Below, in pieces: positions 53,871-64,000 of a DNA stretch of 64,000 bases. Numbering within the stretch: position 1 is the first letter of the stretch; the number at the start of each line of letters is the position of its first letter. The DNA is taken from NCBI GenBank assembly GCA_037039685.1, contig JAWNGF010000001.1, positions 1,240,001 to 1,304,000 of the forward strand. Reading direction: 5' to 3'. The notes under the pieces were generated by a model, which saw only the letters and a list, made by a program, of their open reading frames with translations, was not told the origin of the DNA and ran no database searches. The stretch comes from Ceratobasidium sp. AG-K. Lineage: Eukaryota > Basidiomycota > Agaricomycetes > Cantharellales > Ceratobasidiaceae. The position numbers were made by a program, and so were the translations under genes.

Positions 53871-54949
53871 TGGAACTTGTAGGGGAGTATTCTTGCCAGA
53901 TTTGGTGAGAATATGCAGAGATATTTGCAAGATGTGGCTGGTGCTTGGAAATATGATTAAATATATCAACTTATCAATGGCTTGCGATTGGCAATGTGTA
54001 CTGCACATGTATGCACAGTTATTTGGGCATGAACTGACCCAATTTATCTAAATAACAATTGTGAGCCATGCCCAAGAAGCTACTGAAATTGTCCAAGACC
54101 ATTTACCAGTTGTTCCACTTGCACAATCATCACAGATGACAGCAACTTAACTGGGAAGAGGTGACAAAGGATCTCCAAATCTTGTGATTCATTTGCTCAT
54201 CCTCCTTAGACGGTCCTAGATATTATTCAATGCATTTGGGCAACATTGCACCTGCATACACATGCCCCAATAGACACTACATACCTATTGGCAAAAGTAG
54301 TGTTGCCTTTGGTTTGTCCATTGAGCCTACTAAGTCGCTCATAACATAGGGTCTCTTTATTTTCCTTTTCTATGCAACATGCATTCATTAAATTAATGGA
54401 TGCTATATGCATAGGCATGTACATGATTCCCTGGCCTCATAGGAAGGATCTGGTTCATGAACTTGTCTTGGAGTTGCATGGCTGCTTGAACAAATATGTA
54501 GCTACAGTGGACTTGCCAAACTTGCGCAATGATTAGCACTTTGCCTGTTGTACACATATTACTAAATGTAGTGCTTGTAGAACCATTCAGTTGTATGCAA
54601 CGCTCTAACAAAGGATTGTCTGGATACAAGAATGCGGAAGAGAGTTTAGTGGTACTCATTAGCAATCTAAATATCTAGACTTAATATCAAACAGAAAGGA
54701 GGTGGTGCCAAGGATTTGTGGTCAACTGTATTGCGCTCCAGGGGGGTGATATCAAATCTACTTACTGCATAGGTTATTGTGGAATGGGGGTGCTGTAATG
54801 AAACTTGTACCTCCATATCTTGTGGGGTTGCATGCTGGGATTTTCTCCATACTTATGTCATGAGCTAAGGTGCAATGACATATTTTTTCTATATTTTCTA
54901 TCTTTTTTCCAAGACAGTTTCCTCTTTTGGTATATTGTATAGAACATTC

Positions 54950-55215
54950 TAGAAATAGTCATGTGATCAATTTGTCTTGGGATGTGATATTACATTTGAT
55001 TACAAATTTGATATTAGAATGTTCTGTAATGTTGTTCTCATTTGTACATGGCTATGTTTCTTGATGTATATATACTGAGGGTCAAGTCTGGTAACAACCA
55101 AGACTTGACCTCCTGTCAATAGGACTCAAGCATTTATGATTACTCTTAAGTGGGCTCTTTACCCCACTCTTACTTAAGACACTAAGGCCTTAGTCACTGT
55201 CCACCTCCCTCATAT
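54950..55215 (+). repeat. LTR-like relic related to elements A and B
   Basis: TATATATA at about 55068 is followed by CAAGTCTGGTAAC (A LTR: CAAGCCTGGTAAC), CTTAAGTG and CCTTAGTCACTGTCCAC (A LTR: TCTTAGTGCCGTCCAC), in the same order as the A LTR. Ends could not be fixed and no partner LTR was found, so it is a solo or broken LTR. Confidence 0.5.
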
Positions 55216-55657
55216 CCATTAAATCACCTTACCTCCATTCCTTTGGGTTTAGGGTTTACCCTTTACTCATTGTATTCACCATGGGACTTGGGCCCAGGTG
55301 TTAATTACCTTTTCTTAGTTGTCAATGAGCTTAGCCATGACAACTTATGGCAAAATACAGAAGTGAATTTTGTATTGTTGTCAGCATCCAGATATACTAA
55401 CATATCAATCCTACTGCTCTGGGCTTCCACAGCCCCTGTTGTTCCTTTATATATATCAATTACAACTTCACTTGAACACTAAACCAAACTCCCTGAAGCT
55501 TTGTTGGTAGCTTGCTTTGTCCTTGCACAACCAAGCTGCAACTCACTTCAATGACAGTTGCAGTGTTATAAATTTGGGAGCTGGGTATTTATGGAACTCT
55601 ACTGTAAACTCACCTATTGACCACTACAAGCCACTCTGAGAACTGGTCCTCTCTGTG

Positions 55658-56782
55658 ATGTCTGACTTCATGGCTAAAAGCTCCCAAATCAACAACAAAG
55701 ATGAGCATGTTAAACACTTCTATTGTGATGGAAACATCACTCTGAGAGTCAAAGACAAGATGTTCCAAGTCCATAAAGGTTAGTAGACCCAACTTATGTG
55801 CCTACACCATAATCATATCAGATGTCTATTATTCCCCTATTAATAATATTTGACCCCAATAGGTGTTCTTTCCCTTCATTCAGGAATGTTCAAGGACATG
55901 TTTGGTTTGTGTAACTCCCAAACAGTTGCCGCTGAACAAGACAAGGCTGTAACGCTACACAATAACTCACAAGCATTCATGAAATTATTGGATGCCTTGT
56001 ATGTGGGTGTGTGTGTAATATTTCAAACTTCTGATGGATTTCATGCCCTGACATCATTATTACAAAGTGAGTTTATTTGCAGCACGGCAGTTGAGGATTG
56101 CTTTGAAATCATTGAGCTTGCACACAAATATCAGATGCCAAATTTAGAATGTGCTCTTCAACAATGCGCAATGGCAATCCTTCCTATGTCCGCGGAACAT
56201 GCGTTTGAAGCAAATGCCATGAAGCCTTATCAAAACAACCCATCCTTAGCTATACCCGTCTTACGTTTTGGCTCTAAACCCCTTGCACCATGGGCATTCT
56301 ACAGCATAGGAACCCAGCTCATCTCAGGCATCAATTTAAAGGATAAAAAAACATACAAACCCCCACCAACCCTTGTGTTGATTGGCAAATCCTTTATCTA
56401 CTCGGTTCTTGTCCTTCAAGAAGCAATCCGCAACGCCCTAGACGTGTGGGATAACCAAGTCAGCAAATTTTATGCTTCAGACTGCTCCAAGGCAGTCAAT
56501 CCCTCAACACATAGGAAATCCCCTGATCCCGAGTGCTTGCACCTCGCAATGAAATTCGATTCCGGCTCTCCTTTATTTGTCCAAACAGATGAAAAACGTA
56601 GGGATATGGTAGCACTAATGGCATACAAAATCAAAGAACTTGAATATGCGATGGAAAGTGACAATGCACCCCACAACAGGTGGTGTTACAAGTGTGTCAA
56701 GTCCCTGAAGAGCATTATATCCAATGTCTTACTTGACCTATATCCAATTCTGGTTGCATGTGTAGAGCCGGATCGCTTGTAG
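55658..56782 (+). CDS. BTB/POZ-type protein, paralogue 2
   Basis: Exon 1 55658-55778 (MSDFMAKSSQINNKDE...HFYCDGNITLRVKDKMFQVHK), intron with GTTAGT donor, then from 55863 (GVLSLHSGMFKDMFG). The sequence from 56009 to about 56068 is open in frame but looks like the in-frame intron that the paralogues splice out (donor GTGTGT, acceptor CAAAG before TGAGTTTATTTG); with or without it the frame continues. The C-terminal family region has LAPWAFYSIGTQLISGINL, W-DNQVSKFYASDC and RWCYKCVKSLK. The C-x2-C with W and H nearby near the end may be a small zinc site, a conserved trait of this paralogue group. No broken codon seen. Function unknown; BTB dimerisation is expected. Confidence 0.75.
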
Positions 56783-57465
56783 TTACAAATTAAGATATTT
56801 TTTGGCTTGCTCCATGAGACTCACAAGTGTGCGAAACAGCAGCCTCAGCTTCAAGTACTGACAACCTACTACGCATGCGTGGGTTTGTAATCTCCATCAT
56901 TGTTCAGTACACTATTTGCAAACCATTTACACTAAGTGACAAGCTAGCAGTTACAGCAAAAGTGCCCTACTAGCCTTCATCAATAGTGCTGTGGGGCGGG
57001 TCTCCCCAAAATTTGGTAGCTTTCAAGTTGTCGAGTTGTCGATTCTCAACGCGCACGTGCGTGTCCCACCCCCGCCCTGCGCCTCCATTGCGGCTATTTT
57101 CTAGTTGCAATAGAAACTGCTCAACTGGGTCGTTTATGGAACCCCTAGATTACCCTGCATACAGCCACTGGTGGACTTCAAAATCGTTTGAGAAGCCGTA
57201 AGCATGCTCATCAAGGAACCAACGCGGAACCTCGGCCACGTGTGGTGCCCCGATGTCACTGGTAGAATCAAGGCATAGAGAACTTGCAAATAAGCGCAAG
57301 CCGAATCAGTATATCGGAGGATCTGAGACGGATCCAGCAAAAGGGCACAACGAGAGAAATGAGTTCATGCGGTGGCAATATCCGACTGCTGGCAGTGGTT
57401 AAATTGAGTGGAACGACCGTTCGAATTCAACCACCACAACCATTCCGTCTCGGTATCACCACGAA
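56783..57465. other. intergenic between BTB-type paralogues 2 and 3
   Basis: 683 bp; includes the block 57195-57340 also found, decayed, at 53735-53870. CpG content returns to normal from about 56985. No other gene recognised. Confidence 0.4.
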
Positions 57466-58585
57466 ATGTCCGACATAGAGCTAGTATCTGCATGTGACTG
57501 CGACTCTCCATTCTCAGACGGCCAAAGCAATATCGAGATATTTGAAACCACACACGTTTACAGCGATGGAAATCTACAACTGGACGTGAGGGGTACACGA
57601 TTCAAAGTTCACCAATGTCGGTACTTCAGATCCACGTAGAACAGAGACACTTATATTTAATACACAACCCCCTTAGCTATACTTGCTATGCACTCGGAAA
57701 CCTTCCGCGACATGTTTGGTTTACCCCAAGCACAGTCAATGACTCGGACACAGGATGAACCCATCGCACTAGATGATTCCCCCCAAGCGTTTGACCAACT
57801 AATGAACTCCGTTTACAAAGGCATGTGAGTGTGTTTACGATTGTCGTGTTATACGATCTCAAAGTATGATATTCAACCGCATGTTATTCAGTGAATTCAT
57901 TCGAGGTGCCCCGATTCGCGATCACCTTGGCGTTACCGAGCTCGCTCAAAAGTATCAGATGCACGCCATCGAGACTCAACTTCAACATAACATATCGACC
58001 CTACTCCCCGCTTGCCCCAGTGCCCCCGTGCTTACGTCCGAGCGATTTCTGCCCTACCAACGAGACCACTCTCTGCCGCGAGCCGTCTTGCGCTTCGGCG
58101 CTCCAGAGCTTCGGCCGTGGGCATTCTACGCTCTGGCTGTACCAATGATCTCGGGCATCGATCTAGCAAACAAGTCGACATACGATCTTCCATCATTACT
58201 GGCCCCCTTTGGTACCTCGTTTGCGTATGAACTACTCGTGCTCCTACGACTTATTCAAGACACTCCCCTGAAATGGTGCCGGCGGATCAGCGAATTCTAT
58301 TCAACCAGCTGCCCTCAAGCCTTTCCTGACTGTCCTCGAACTGCGCGGAGATTCGATAGTTCATCTCCTTTGTTTATACCATCGGATCCCATGCGCGTTG
58401 CAATTCTGTCGCCGATGGTAGGAAAGATCAAGAGTCTCACCAAGCATATGGAGGGTGACCACGAGCATGGAGGGTGGTGCAACAAATGCAAGCGCGATCT
58501 AAAGAAGATTCCCAACGATGTTATTCACGAGCTTCATGGCAGCCTAGTCGAGTGTGCGGCGAGGCTGGATTATTCCCGGTTTTGA
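57466..58585 (+). CDS. BTB/POZ-type protein, paralogue 3, 330 aa
   Basis: Exons 57466-57616, 57677-57824 and 57892-58585, all phases consistent. The N-terminal BTB fold has THVYSDGNLQLDVRGTRFKVHQ, then ILAMHSETFRDMFGLPQ, DEPIALDDSPQAFDQLMNSVYKG and ELAQKYQMHAIETQLQ. The C-terminal family region has LRPWAFYALAVPMISGIDL, ISEFYSTSCPQAF and GGWCNKCKRDLKKIPNDV. It is intact and CpG-normal, unlike paralogue 1 and much of paralogue 2. Substrate-adaptor or transcriptional roles are typical for BTB proteins, but nothing in the sequence selects one. Confidence 0.85.
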
Positions 58586-58853
58586 TCTGTAAAGGACTTT
58601 ATACCTAATGCTGTAGGATTGGGCTAATTTTTTTCCCTTGGTGATTAATGCATGTTTTTCCAAGTAGCAGTTGCACTACATCGCAAGCCCCGTTGAGCGA
58701 GAAACAGATGCTGGCGGTGATTAACCTAACCCCCTGATTGGCAATTGCATAGCATATATTGACTGTGCATATACCCCGATACGGACACTCAACAACACTG
58801 ACATATTGTGCGGCCATCACCGAACTTTGGTACTTCGAACGAAGCTATACACT

Positions 58854-60188
58854 TCACTCTTCTTCGTCTTCTCCTTCCGGCGCGGCCAATCTCCTCAAAA
58901 ACGCCATCCACGTCCACTTCGTCCCCCTCATTTCCACATCATACCACCAATTCACCGCCACACACAATCCACTCGAGTCGCCAGACTGTGCAACATGATG
59001 CCACCACCCAGCCGGCAAATATAATGCATTGCCTGTATTCACCGTCACCCTCAACCCCGAGGCCGAATCGGAGAGAGTGGGATCGACTTCCGCCCATCGG
59101 ACGCTCGAGTCGGATATAGGCTCGATCACGAGGGACGAACCTGGAGATGGGCGGGTGAATTTTGCGTGTGGAACGCGTTGTTCACGGAGCGTGTAGCCTT
59201 CGGTCGGTGGGAGGAGCGTAAAATGTTTTGAGCCTCGGATGACGGTGTAGAGGTTTTCATACGGGTCTGTCGTGTTTGAGTAGAAGCGAGTAGGGGCACC
59301 CAATGAGAAGCGAACAAGGCAATGATGGAGGCACGGTACCGCTATGTACACTCGTGACACTGCGACTGCCTCCTATCCAGATGTTCACCGCATCAGGTGT
59401 GCGGTCTAATCCATTTCAATAAGTTAGCCTCCGTGGACGAGAGCCATGGGACTAACCAAGCGCCTCGCTCGCCCATTGTATTTCTCTTGGCACGTCAGGC
59501 AGCAACGGTGCGAGCTCCGAGGTGGACCCAGACTCAGGTGAATCAAAGTCTTGAGCGCTGTACATGTTCCCATTTTGCGATTGGAGGTAGTAGACCTCGT
59601 TGGACGGGTCCTATGATCACACGTAAACGGACGGTGGTGGGGAAAAAATGGGCGGACTTGTTCAGAGGTGGAGATGGCCTGGAACAATTCCTGCATGGTC
59701 ATTTGTTCCGTGTGGGGTTCGACAAAGTAACGTGTCCCATTTGAAAGCGTGTGTAGTGCATCTGCTCGGCTGGTCACAGTGGGTTATATTGAAAAATGGT
59801 TCGAGCTTGGCTCACCCGTTGGGTGTGACGGCAACAGAGACTTTACGATCGGCCATGGAAGCGAGTAGGTACTCGTTGGACCACCTCGTCAGGGCGGGCA
59901 GGTCCTGTTTGGCGGGAGTGCCTGTCGATCAAACGCTGATCAGTCAAAGGCCAGCGTCATGTGCAGAACCCGCCTTTGAACAAGACTGGCCTCCCGATGT
60001 TCACGAGTCTTGCAAACTCGAGAGAAGAGGGTGTATGCGTCCACACCTCGAGCTCCGTTCCATTCAAATCTGATATGATCAGAATCGATCGCGTGAGATA
60101 ATAGACCGTGCTGACCCGTGTAGTCTTGTGCGAGGCGATGCAGGAGGCTGTCGCGTTGCGGCCTAGTGAGAGCAGTGTTTGCTGGCAT
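58854..60188 (-). CDS. JmjC-domain hydroxylase, JMJD7-like
   Basis: Start at 60188 (MPANTALTRPQRDSLLHRLA), stop at 58854 after an acidic EGEDEEE tail. Several short introns; the third junction rebuilds GTPAKQDLPALTRWS. Family blocks: LEFARLVNIGRPVLFKG, VSVAVTPNG, YLQSQNGNMY-type sequence and TPDAVNIWIGGSRSVTSVH. The iron-binding H-x-D is VHSDPYENLYTV, whose Asp codon is split by an intron. FTLLPPTEGY and the distal histidine region ALYLPAGWWHHVAQ complete the 2-oxoglutarate/Fe(II) site. JMJD7 hydroxylates a lysine in DRG-family translation GTPases; the target here is inferred from family only. Confidence 0.85.
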
Positions 60189-60587
60189 TTTTTTGACGGG
60201 GCGGATCCGCTATCGGAATTTTGCACCTTTCTGGGCGCTAAATTAGTTTCCTTGTGTGGGTCAAGGGATAACGAGAGGTAACGAGAGAGACAAGAAGACG
60301 ACGCTTAGGGGCTTGGAGGAACACTAATATGACTATCTTGGCAAATCGGACAAAAAGAACCAGGCGGACAGGAGTTTGCTTGTTCGAGTCAGACGCGAAT
60401 TTGAAATCCAGGCACAGAGGCAATGCACCTCTCAACCAAATGAACCACTTTAGCGCGCTCTACGTCTTTCGGTCAAATGGCAGATGCCCGACTTGGAACA
60501 CCCCTCCCACTCCTCCTGCTCCTTCTCGCCATCACCTAGACTCTCCAACAACCCCACCATATCTAAGCTTGCCGACAAGTATACACG
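60189..60587. promoter_or_regulatory. divergent intergenic region (JmjC gene / PGQ-rich gene)
   Basis: 399 bp between divergent ATGs. C-rich towards 60500-60580, typical of the promoter of the plus-strand gene. No TATA box or RNA gene recognised. Confidence 0.4.
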
Positions 60588-62658
60588 ATGGCTACGCACG
60601 ACGACATGTTCAACACCGACCCTCCCCCACCTGCTTATCAGCTCACCGACGCTGAGCTCGATCGCAAAATCGCCGACGCGGCGCAACGCTCACTCACTCT
60701 GCAGGCCGAGCAGCTCCGACGACCGATTATGCCTCCGCGTACGATTTATCCGTTTATTCCGTGGCAATCGGCGCTGATTGTTGGATTTAGTGGACGAAGA
60801 CGGTTTCCCGCTATGGTCTGACGATTTATTCAACTATAATCAAGCCCTGAGGCAACAGGAGGTGGAAGCTGCCAGCGCAAAGCTCCAGTCCGAGTATGTC
60901 CGTGTGCCCGCCTCGGGTACCTCGGGGGCATCGACGTCCAGTCCACCGCCCCCATCTCACACTAGGCCCATCTCTGACGGATTGAATTCAAAGCAAAAGG
61001 AAGGTCGTTTCGGGTGGTTGGAGGGTTCTTCGCAACGGATCGGCCAAGACGACGACGACCAGGGCGGACTGAATGTCGGCCAACCGCCCTACTCTCCCCC
61101 ACCCCAAACGCAAAACATGACCCACACCCGCCCAGGGATCCAAGTCCAAGTAGGTCCTCGACCGCACGATGTATTGGCGCAGCCACAGTCGCCTGTGAGC
61201 GATCCCGACGAAGAATTGCCCGTTCCCGCTGCCCCGCCTTCCGAAGCGCTTGGCAGAGCCCCAACCTATTATCCGATGGGGCAGAACCACCCAGGCGCCG
61301 GTGCCAGACTACGACGAACCGATACTCGAGCGAGCGTGGACAGTACGCGCAGTGAACTTCCAGCATGGACGGCCGAGGCACCAAGTCTCGAGGGACCCGC
61401 ATACGAAGAGATTGAGGGCGGACGGGGCATGTCGGCCAGTCCCGAGGGGCGTAGACCGCCTCGTCCAGTGCAGGTGCAGGCCCGCCCACAGATTCAGGAA
61501 CGTGTTGCTGGTGCGAGGCGCTCGATGACAGGTGCTAGCGCCTCGGTCCCGTATGCGCCTGTTTCAGCTCCTCCAGCCCCGCCACCAGCCCCTGCCGCTT
61601 CCAGGCCTGTTGCTTCCCCTCCGAGGTCTGCACCTCCTGCTGCTGGGCATAGGCCTGCTCCTATCCACGCACAGACCGCTCCGGCTACAACGTCCTATAC
61701 CCCTTCGGGATACGCTCCTCCCTCCTCTACGAGACCCAATGCAGCCACGTTTGATCCAGGTCGAGCTTACCGGTCGAACCAACAATACACCCTCTCCGGC
61801 CCAGTCGATCCCATCTCTCCAAGCGCTTTCCTCGAAGTCCAAACTGCACTGCGCGAAGGCGGGGCGGGTGTCTTCTACAAGTAAGCGCCCCCATCATCTG
61901 CCTCGACGTCACTAACTTTTTGTAGCGCCGCGGTGGCAGCGACGATGAAAGGGACCGGGACTCCGTTTAAAGCACCACCTCCACCGCCTCCTAGGTTCTC
62001 GGTTCCTGACGATGATGCTTCGAGTGTGTTTTCTGGCATGAGTGGGGGGAGCCGGGGTGCAACTGCGAGGATGAGCGTGCATGGTGGGGATAATCGGGCG
62101 AGTTATGCGCCTCCTGCTGGCGGGCAGGGATACCAAGGCTTCCAGGCTGGTCAAGCGCATGGGTTCCAAGGACAAGCACAGGGATTCCAGGGGGGTCAAG
62201 GACAAGGCTTCCAAGGGGGTCAAGCGCAAGGCTTCCAGGGAGGACAAGCGCAGGGATTCCAAGGAGGACAGGCGCAAGGAGGACAAGCGCAGGGGCACCT
62301 AGGGCAAGGGTTCCAGCAACTAAACCCAGCATACCAGCCCTCAGGAGCGGGGTATCAACCACCAGGCGGACAAGGGTACAGGCCGTCGAATCCGGGGAGG
62401 ATGTCTGTGCTCCCTCCACCTCCAACAGGCGCATACAACCCGGGCGCGAATCCTGCAGGCGGGTCATCGCGACCGTTGCCCAGCGCACCAGGCTTCGCGC
62501 CGCCCTCAGGAAACGCGGGATTTGTCCCGCCGCCACAGAACGCGGGGGGATTCGTACATAGTCCCCCTCCGGGCGCCGCCCCCGCCCAGCCTGCGCCTGT
62601 TGGTCCGGGCGGGTTCATGGTTGGGCGCAAGCCAGCGAAGCTATATAAACGACTCTAG
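60588..62658 (+). CDS. Pro/Gly/Gln-rich disordered protein with tandem octapeptides, 657 aa
   Basis: Exons 60588-60738, 60791-61880 and 61926-62658. The N-terminal 80 residues look structured (YQLTDAELDRKIADAAQRSL, then LDEDGFPLWSDDLFNYNQAL). The middle is Pro/Ser-rich and disordered, with several PPPP and APPAP runs. The third exon starts NAAVAATMKGTGTPFK and contains tandem GFQGGQAQ-like units, then Gly/Pro/Asn-rich sequence ending GRKPAKLYKRL. No signal peptide, membrane helix or catalytic motif. It could be a condensate-forming or adaptor protein; this is inference from composition. Confidence 0.8.
62140..62320 (+). repeat. coding minisatellite, about 24-bp units (GFQGGQAQ)
   Basis: Five to seven imperfect units of GGNTTCCANGGNGGNCAAGCGCA-like sequence in tandem, giving the repeated octapeptide. 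Unit boundaries include GQ-only shortened copies. Confidence 0.85.
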
Positions 62659-63284
62659 GCGATCTTTTGCCATATGCGCACCTTGACGTATGCGAGCTCT
62701 CTTGATATGCATCTGCCGGACTTATTTTTGTCACATGTCAAATTGTTCTATGCTTCTGTATTACTCTTTGTTTATGTATTATTTCTGTGATGATTTCTAA
62801 TCAAACGTGTTTTAGCGAGACGTTGGCGGGAGATGGCGCGGGGGTGCGAGCGCGTCTCAGGCGAGACCGAGTCAAGCGCGCAATAGCCGCGGGTGATCCG
62901 AGTCAGCGAATGGTCGAGACGCGGCTGACGGAGCATGTATGCGTCATTGGTGGAGGGGCAATCCGAGCGGACCCTGCGGCGGCCGAGAACGCCTTAGCGC
63001 GGGAGATACGCTCGCTGCGTAATGGCAGTAAATCAGGCTGTAAATTTGCTGTGTGATTAGATTAGTCTACAACACGCACTTATTGCTGCGCAACCGCTAC
63101 GGATTCTGGCTAGAGAGCAGCGCATCTTGTACTGCGATTGAGTGGGACCCTGCCTGTGGTTGATCCGGGGCTGAAATTGCATCCGAAGCCGTTGGGATGC
63201 CGGGGTGTGTCAGCTCTCATCTGAGGTAGACGGCGACTATAGAACCGACTGGCATTTCTTGACTACGACTGGTACCGGCTCGCC
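62659..63284. other. intergenic, P4-ATPase promoter side
   Basis: 626 bp. A GC-rich stretch from about 62810 to 63060 is open in one frame but has no domain or splice support. Probably 3' region of one gene and promoter of the next. Confidence 0.35.
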
Positions 63285-64000
63285 ATGCCGCCCAGGAGCA
63301 CCAACCGCTTTGCCAGTGCGTACCGCGCACTGGCCAACTTCAACGTCGAGTCGCTCTTTTCACGGGCTCCACCCCCTGCAACACAGCGCACTGTCTATGT
63401 CAACGAGGAGCTGCCCAAGGACCTATTCGACGCCAAGGGCAAGATTCGCAAGGACGCCAAGTATGCGACTAATCAGGTTGTGACGTCCAAGTATACGGTC
63501 CTCACATTTGTCCCTCGCAACTTGTTGGAGCAGTTTCGCCGTATTGCCAATGTGTGAGTCGAGTAGACTAGTTGATTTGTTGGGCAAGAGCTAATCGGCC
63601 TGCAGCTTCTTCCTGGCCATTGCCATCCTCCAGTTCTTCCCCCGCTTTTCGACGATTTCTCCCGGTCTTGTGTTGTTGCCGCTGATTGTGGTGTTCACGA
63701 TCACCGCGGCCAAGGACGGCTACGAAGACATCAAGCGACACCAGTCGGACCGACAAGTCAACCACTCGATTGTGCATGTGTTGCGCTCCAAAGACCACGT
63801 CAACCACAATGTAATGCGCTCCAAGGCAAAGACATTTGTTCCTGGCATTGTACTCCCCAAGTTTGTTCGCCGCAAAGGCAAGGGCAAGAACCAGGACGAC
63901 CCCAACCCCCTCGAGGCGACAGTCAACATGGAAAAAGGATCCCCCGAGTCGGTGCAGATGAACGTCATGGCCCCCAGCAGCGACCCCGACGACCTTCCAC
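63285..64000 (+). CDS. P4-type phospholipid flippase ATPase, N-terminal part (runs off window)
   Basis: Exon 1 63285-63553, intron with GTGAGT donor, exon 2 from 63606 to the window end. The start is at 63285 (MPPRSTNRFASAYRALANF). P4 signatures: [50 protein letters not shown] and FFPRFSTISPGLVLLPLIVVFTITAAKDGYEDIKRHQSDR, covering the first two membrane helices and the start of the actuator region. A long hydrophilic loop with FVPGIVLPKFVRRKGKGK follows. Flippases move phospholipids from the outer to the inner leaflet, usually with a CDC50 partner, at the plasma membrane or Golgi. Catalytic DKTG and later domains are outside. Closest by these blocks to the Dnf1/Dnf2 branch, but this is not certain. 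Confidence 0.92.

Larger units (their letters stand above)
53700..55657. other. decayed, CpG-poor intergenic block between element B and BTB-type paralogue 2
   Basis: About 2 kb, AT-rich with very few CG dinucleotides compared with the housekeeping parts. It contains a remnant of a BTB-gene upstream block (53735-53870) and an LTR-like relic (about 54950-55215). A minus-strand reading frame at 54393-54665 (FLYPDNPLLERCIQLNGSTS) looks protein-like but has no recognisable family or intact context. Confidence 0.5.

Noticed and set aside
1..64000. CRISPR arrays, bacterial operons or prophage
   Set aside because: No regularly spaced direct repeats; gene structure with introns, an snRNA and LTR elements shows nuclear fungal DNA.

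Overview
The window is eukaryotic and fungal. Genes are broken by many 40-60 bp GT-AG introns and lie on both strands about every 2 kb. The gene set (VID27, NPC1/NCR1, DPH6, TVP38, syntaxin-18, both cytosolic PheRS subunits), expanded F-box and BTB families, and chromodomain Ty3/gypsy elements fit an agaricomycete. My best guess is a Rhizoctonia/Ceratobasidium-type fungus; this is inference, since no rRNA or organelle marker is present.

Layout: 0-7.3 kb holds the 3' end of VID27, an orphan gene, a 1,093-aa coiled-coil protein and a tiny cysteine-rich secreted peptide. 8-14.5 kb has an F-box/LRR-like protein, two single-pass membrane proteins and a U2 spliceosomal RNA gene on the minus strand. 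14.8-38 kb is dense housekeeping: PheRS beta (FRS1), an RNPS1-like SR protein, the NPC1 sterol transporter, an AVO2-like ankyrin protein, a sucrose-type transporter, diphthine-ammonia ligase (DPH6), the ER t-SNARE UFE1, TVP38, a cytochrome b5 reductase-like flavoprotein and PheRS alpha (FRS2).

38-58.6 kb is the accessory part: an array of three BTB-type paralogues, the first killed by a nonsense codon, split by a nested pair of LTR retrotransposons. Element B (minus strand, 39255-53694, TSD CACTC) is decayed. Element A (plus strand, 42174-49403, TSD ACAAC) sits inside B's pol, is intact, and has nearly identical LTRs. Both carry gag, pol with a chromodomain and a third conserved reading frame of unknown function. 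Element A shows a Tf1-like self-priming signal and a candidate -1 frameshift site. B and the flanking BTB region show C-to-T decay mostly at CpG, as expected from DNA methylation or a RIP-like process.

58.8-64 kb returns to ordinary genes: a JMJD7-like JmjC hydroxylase, a Pro/Gly/Gln-rich protein with tandem octapeptides and the start of a P4-ATPase lipid flippase that runs off the window.
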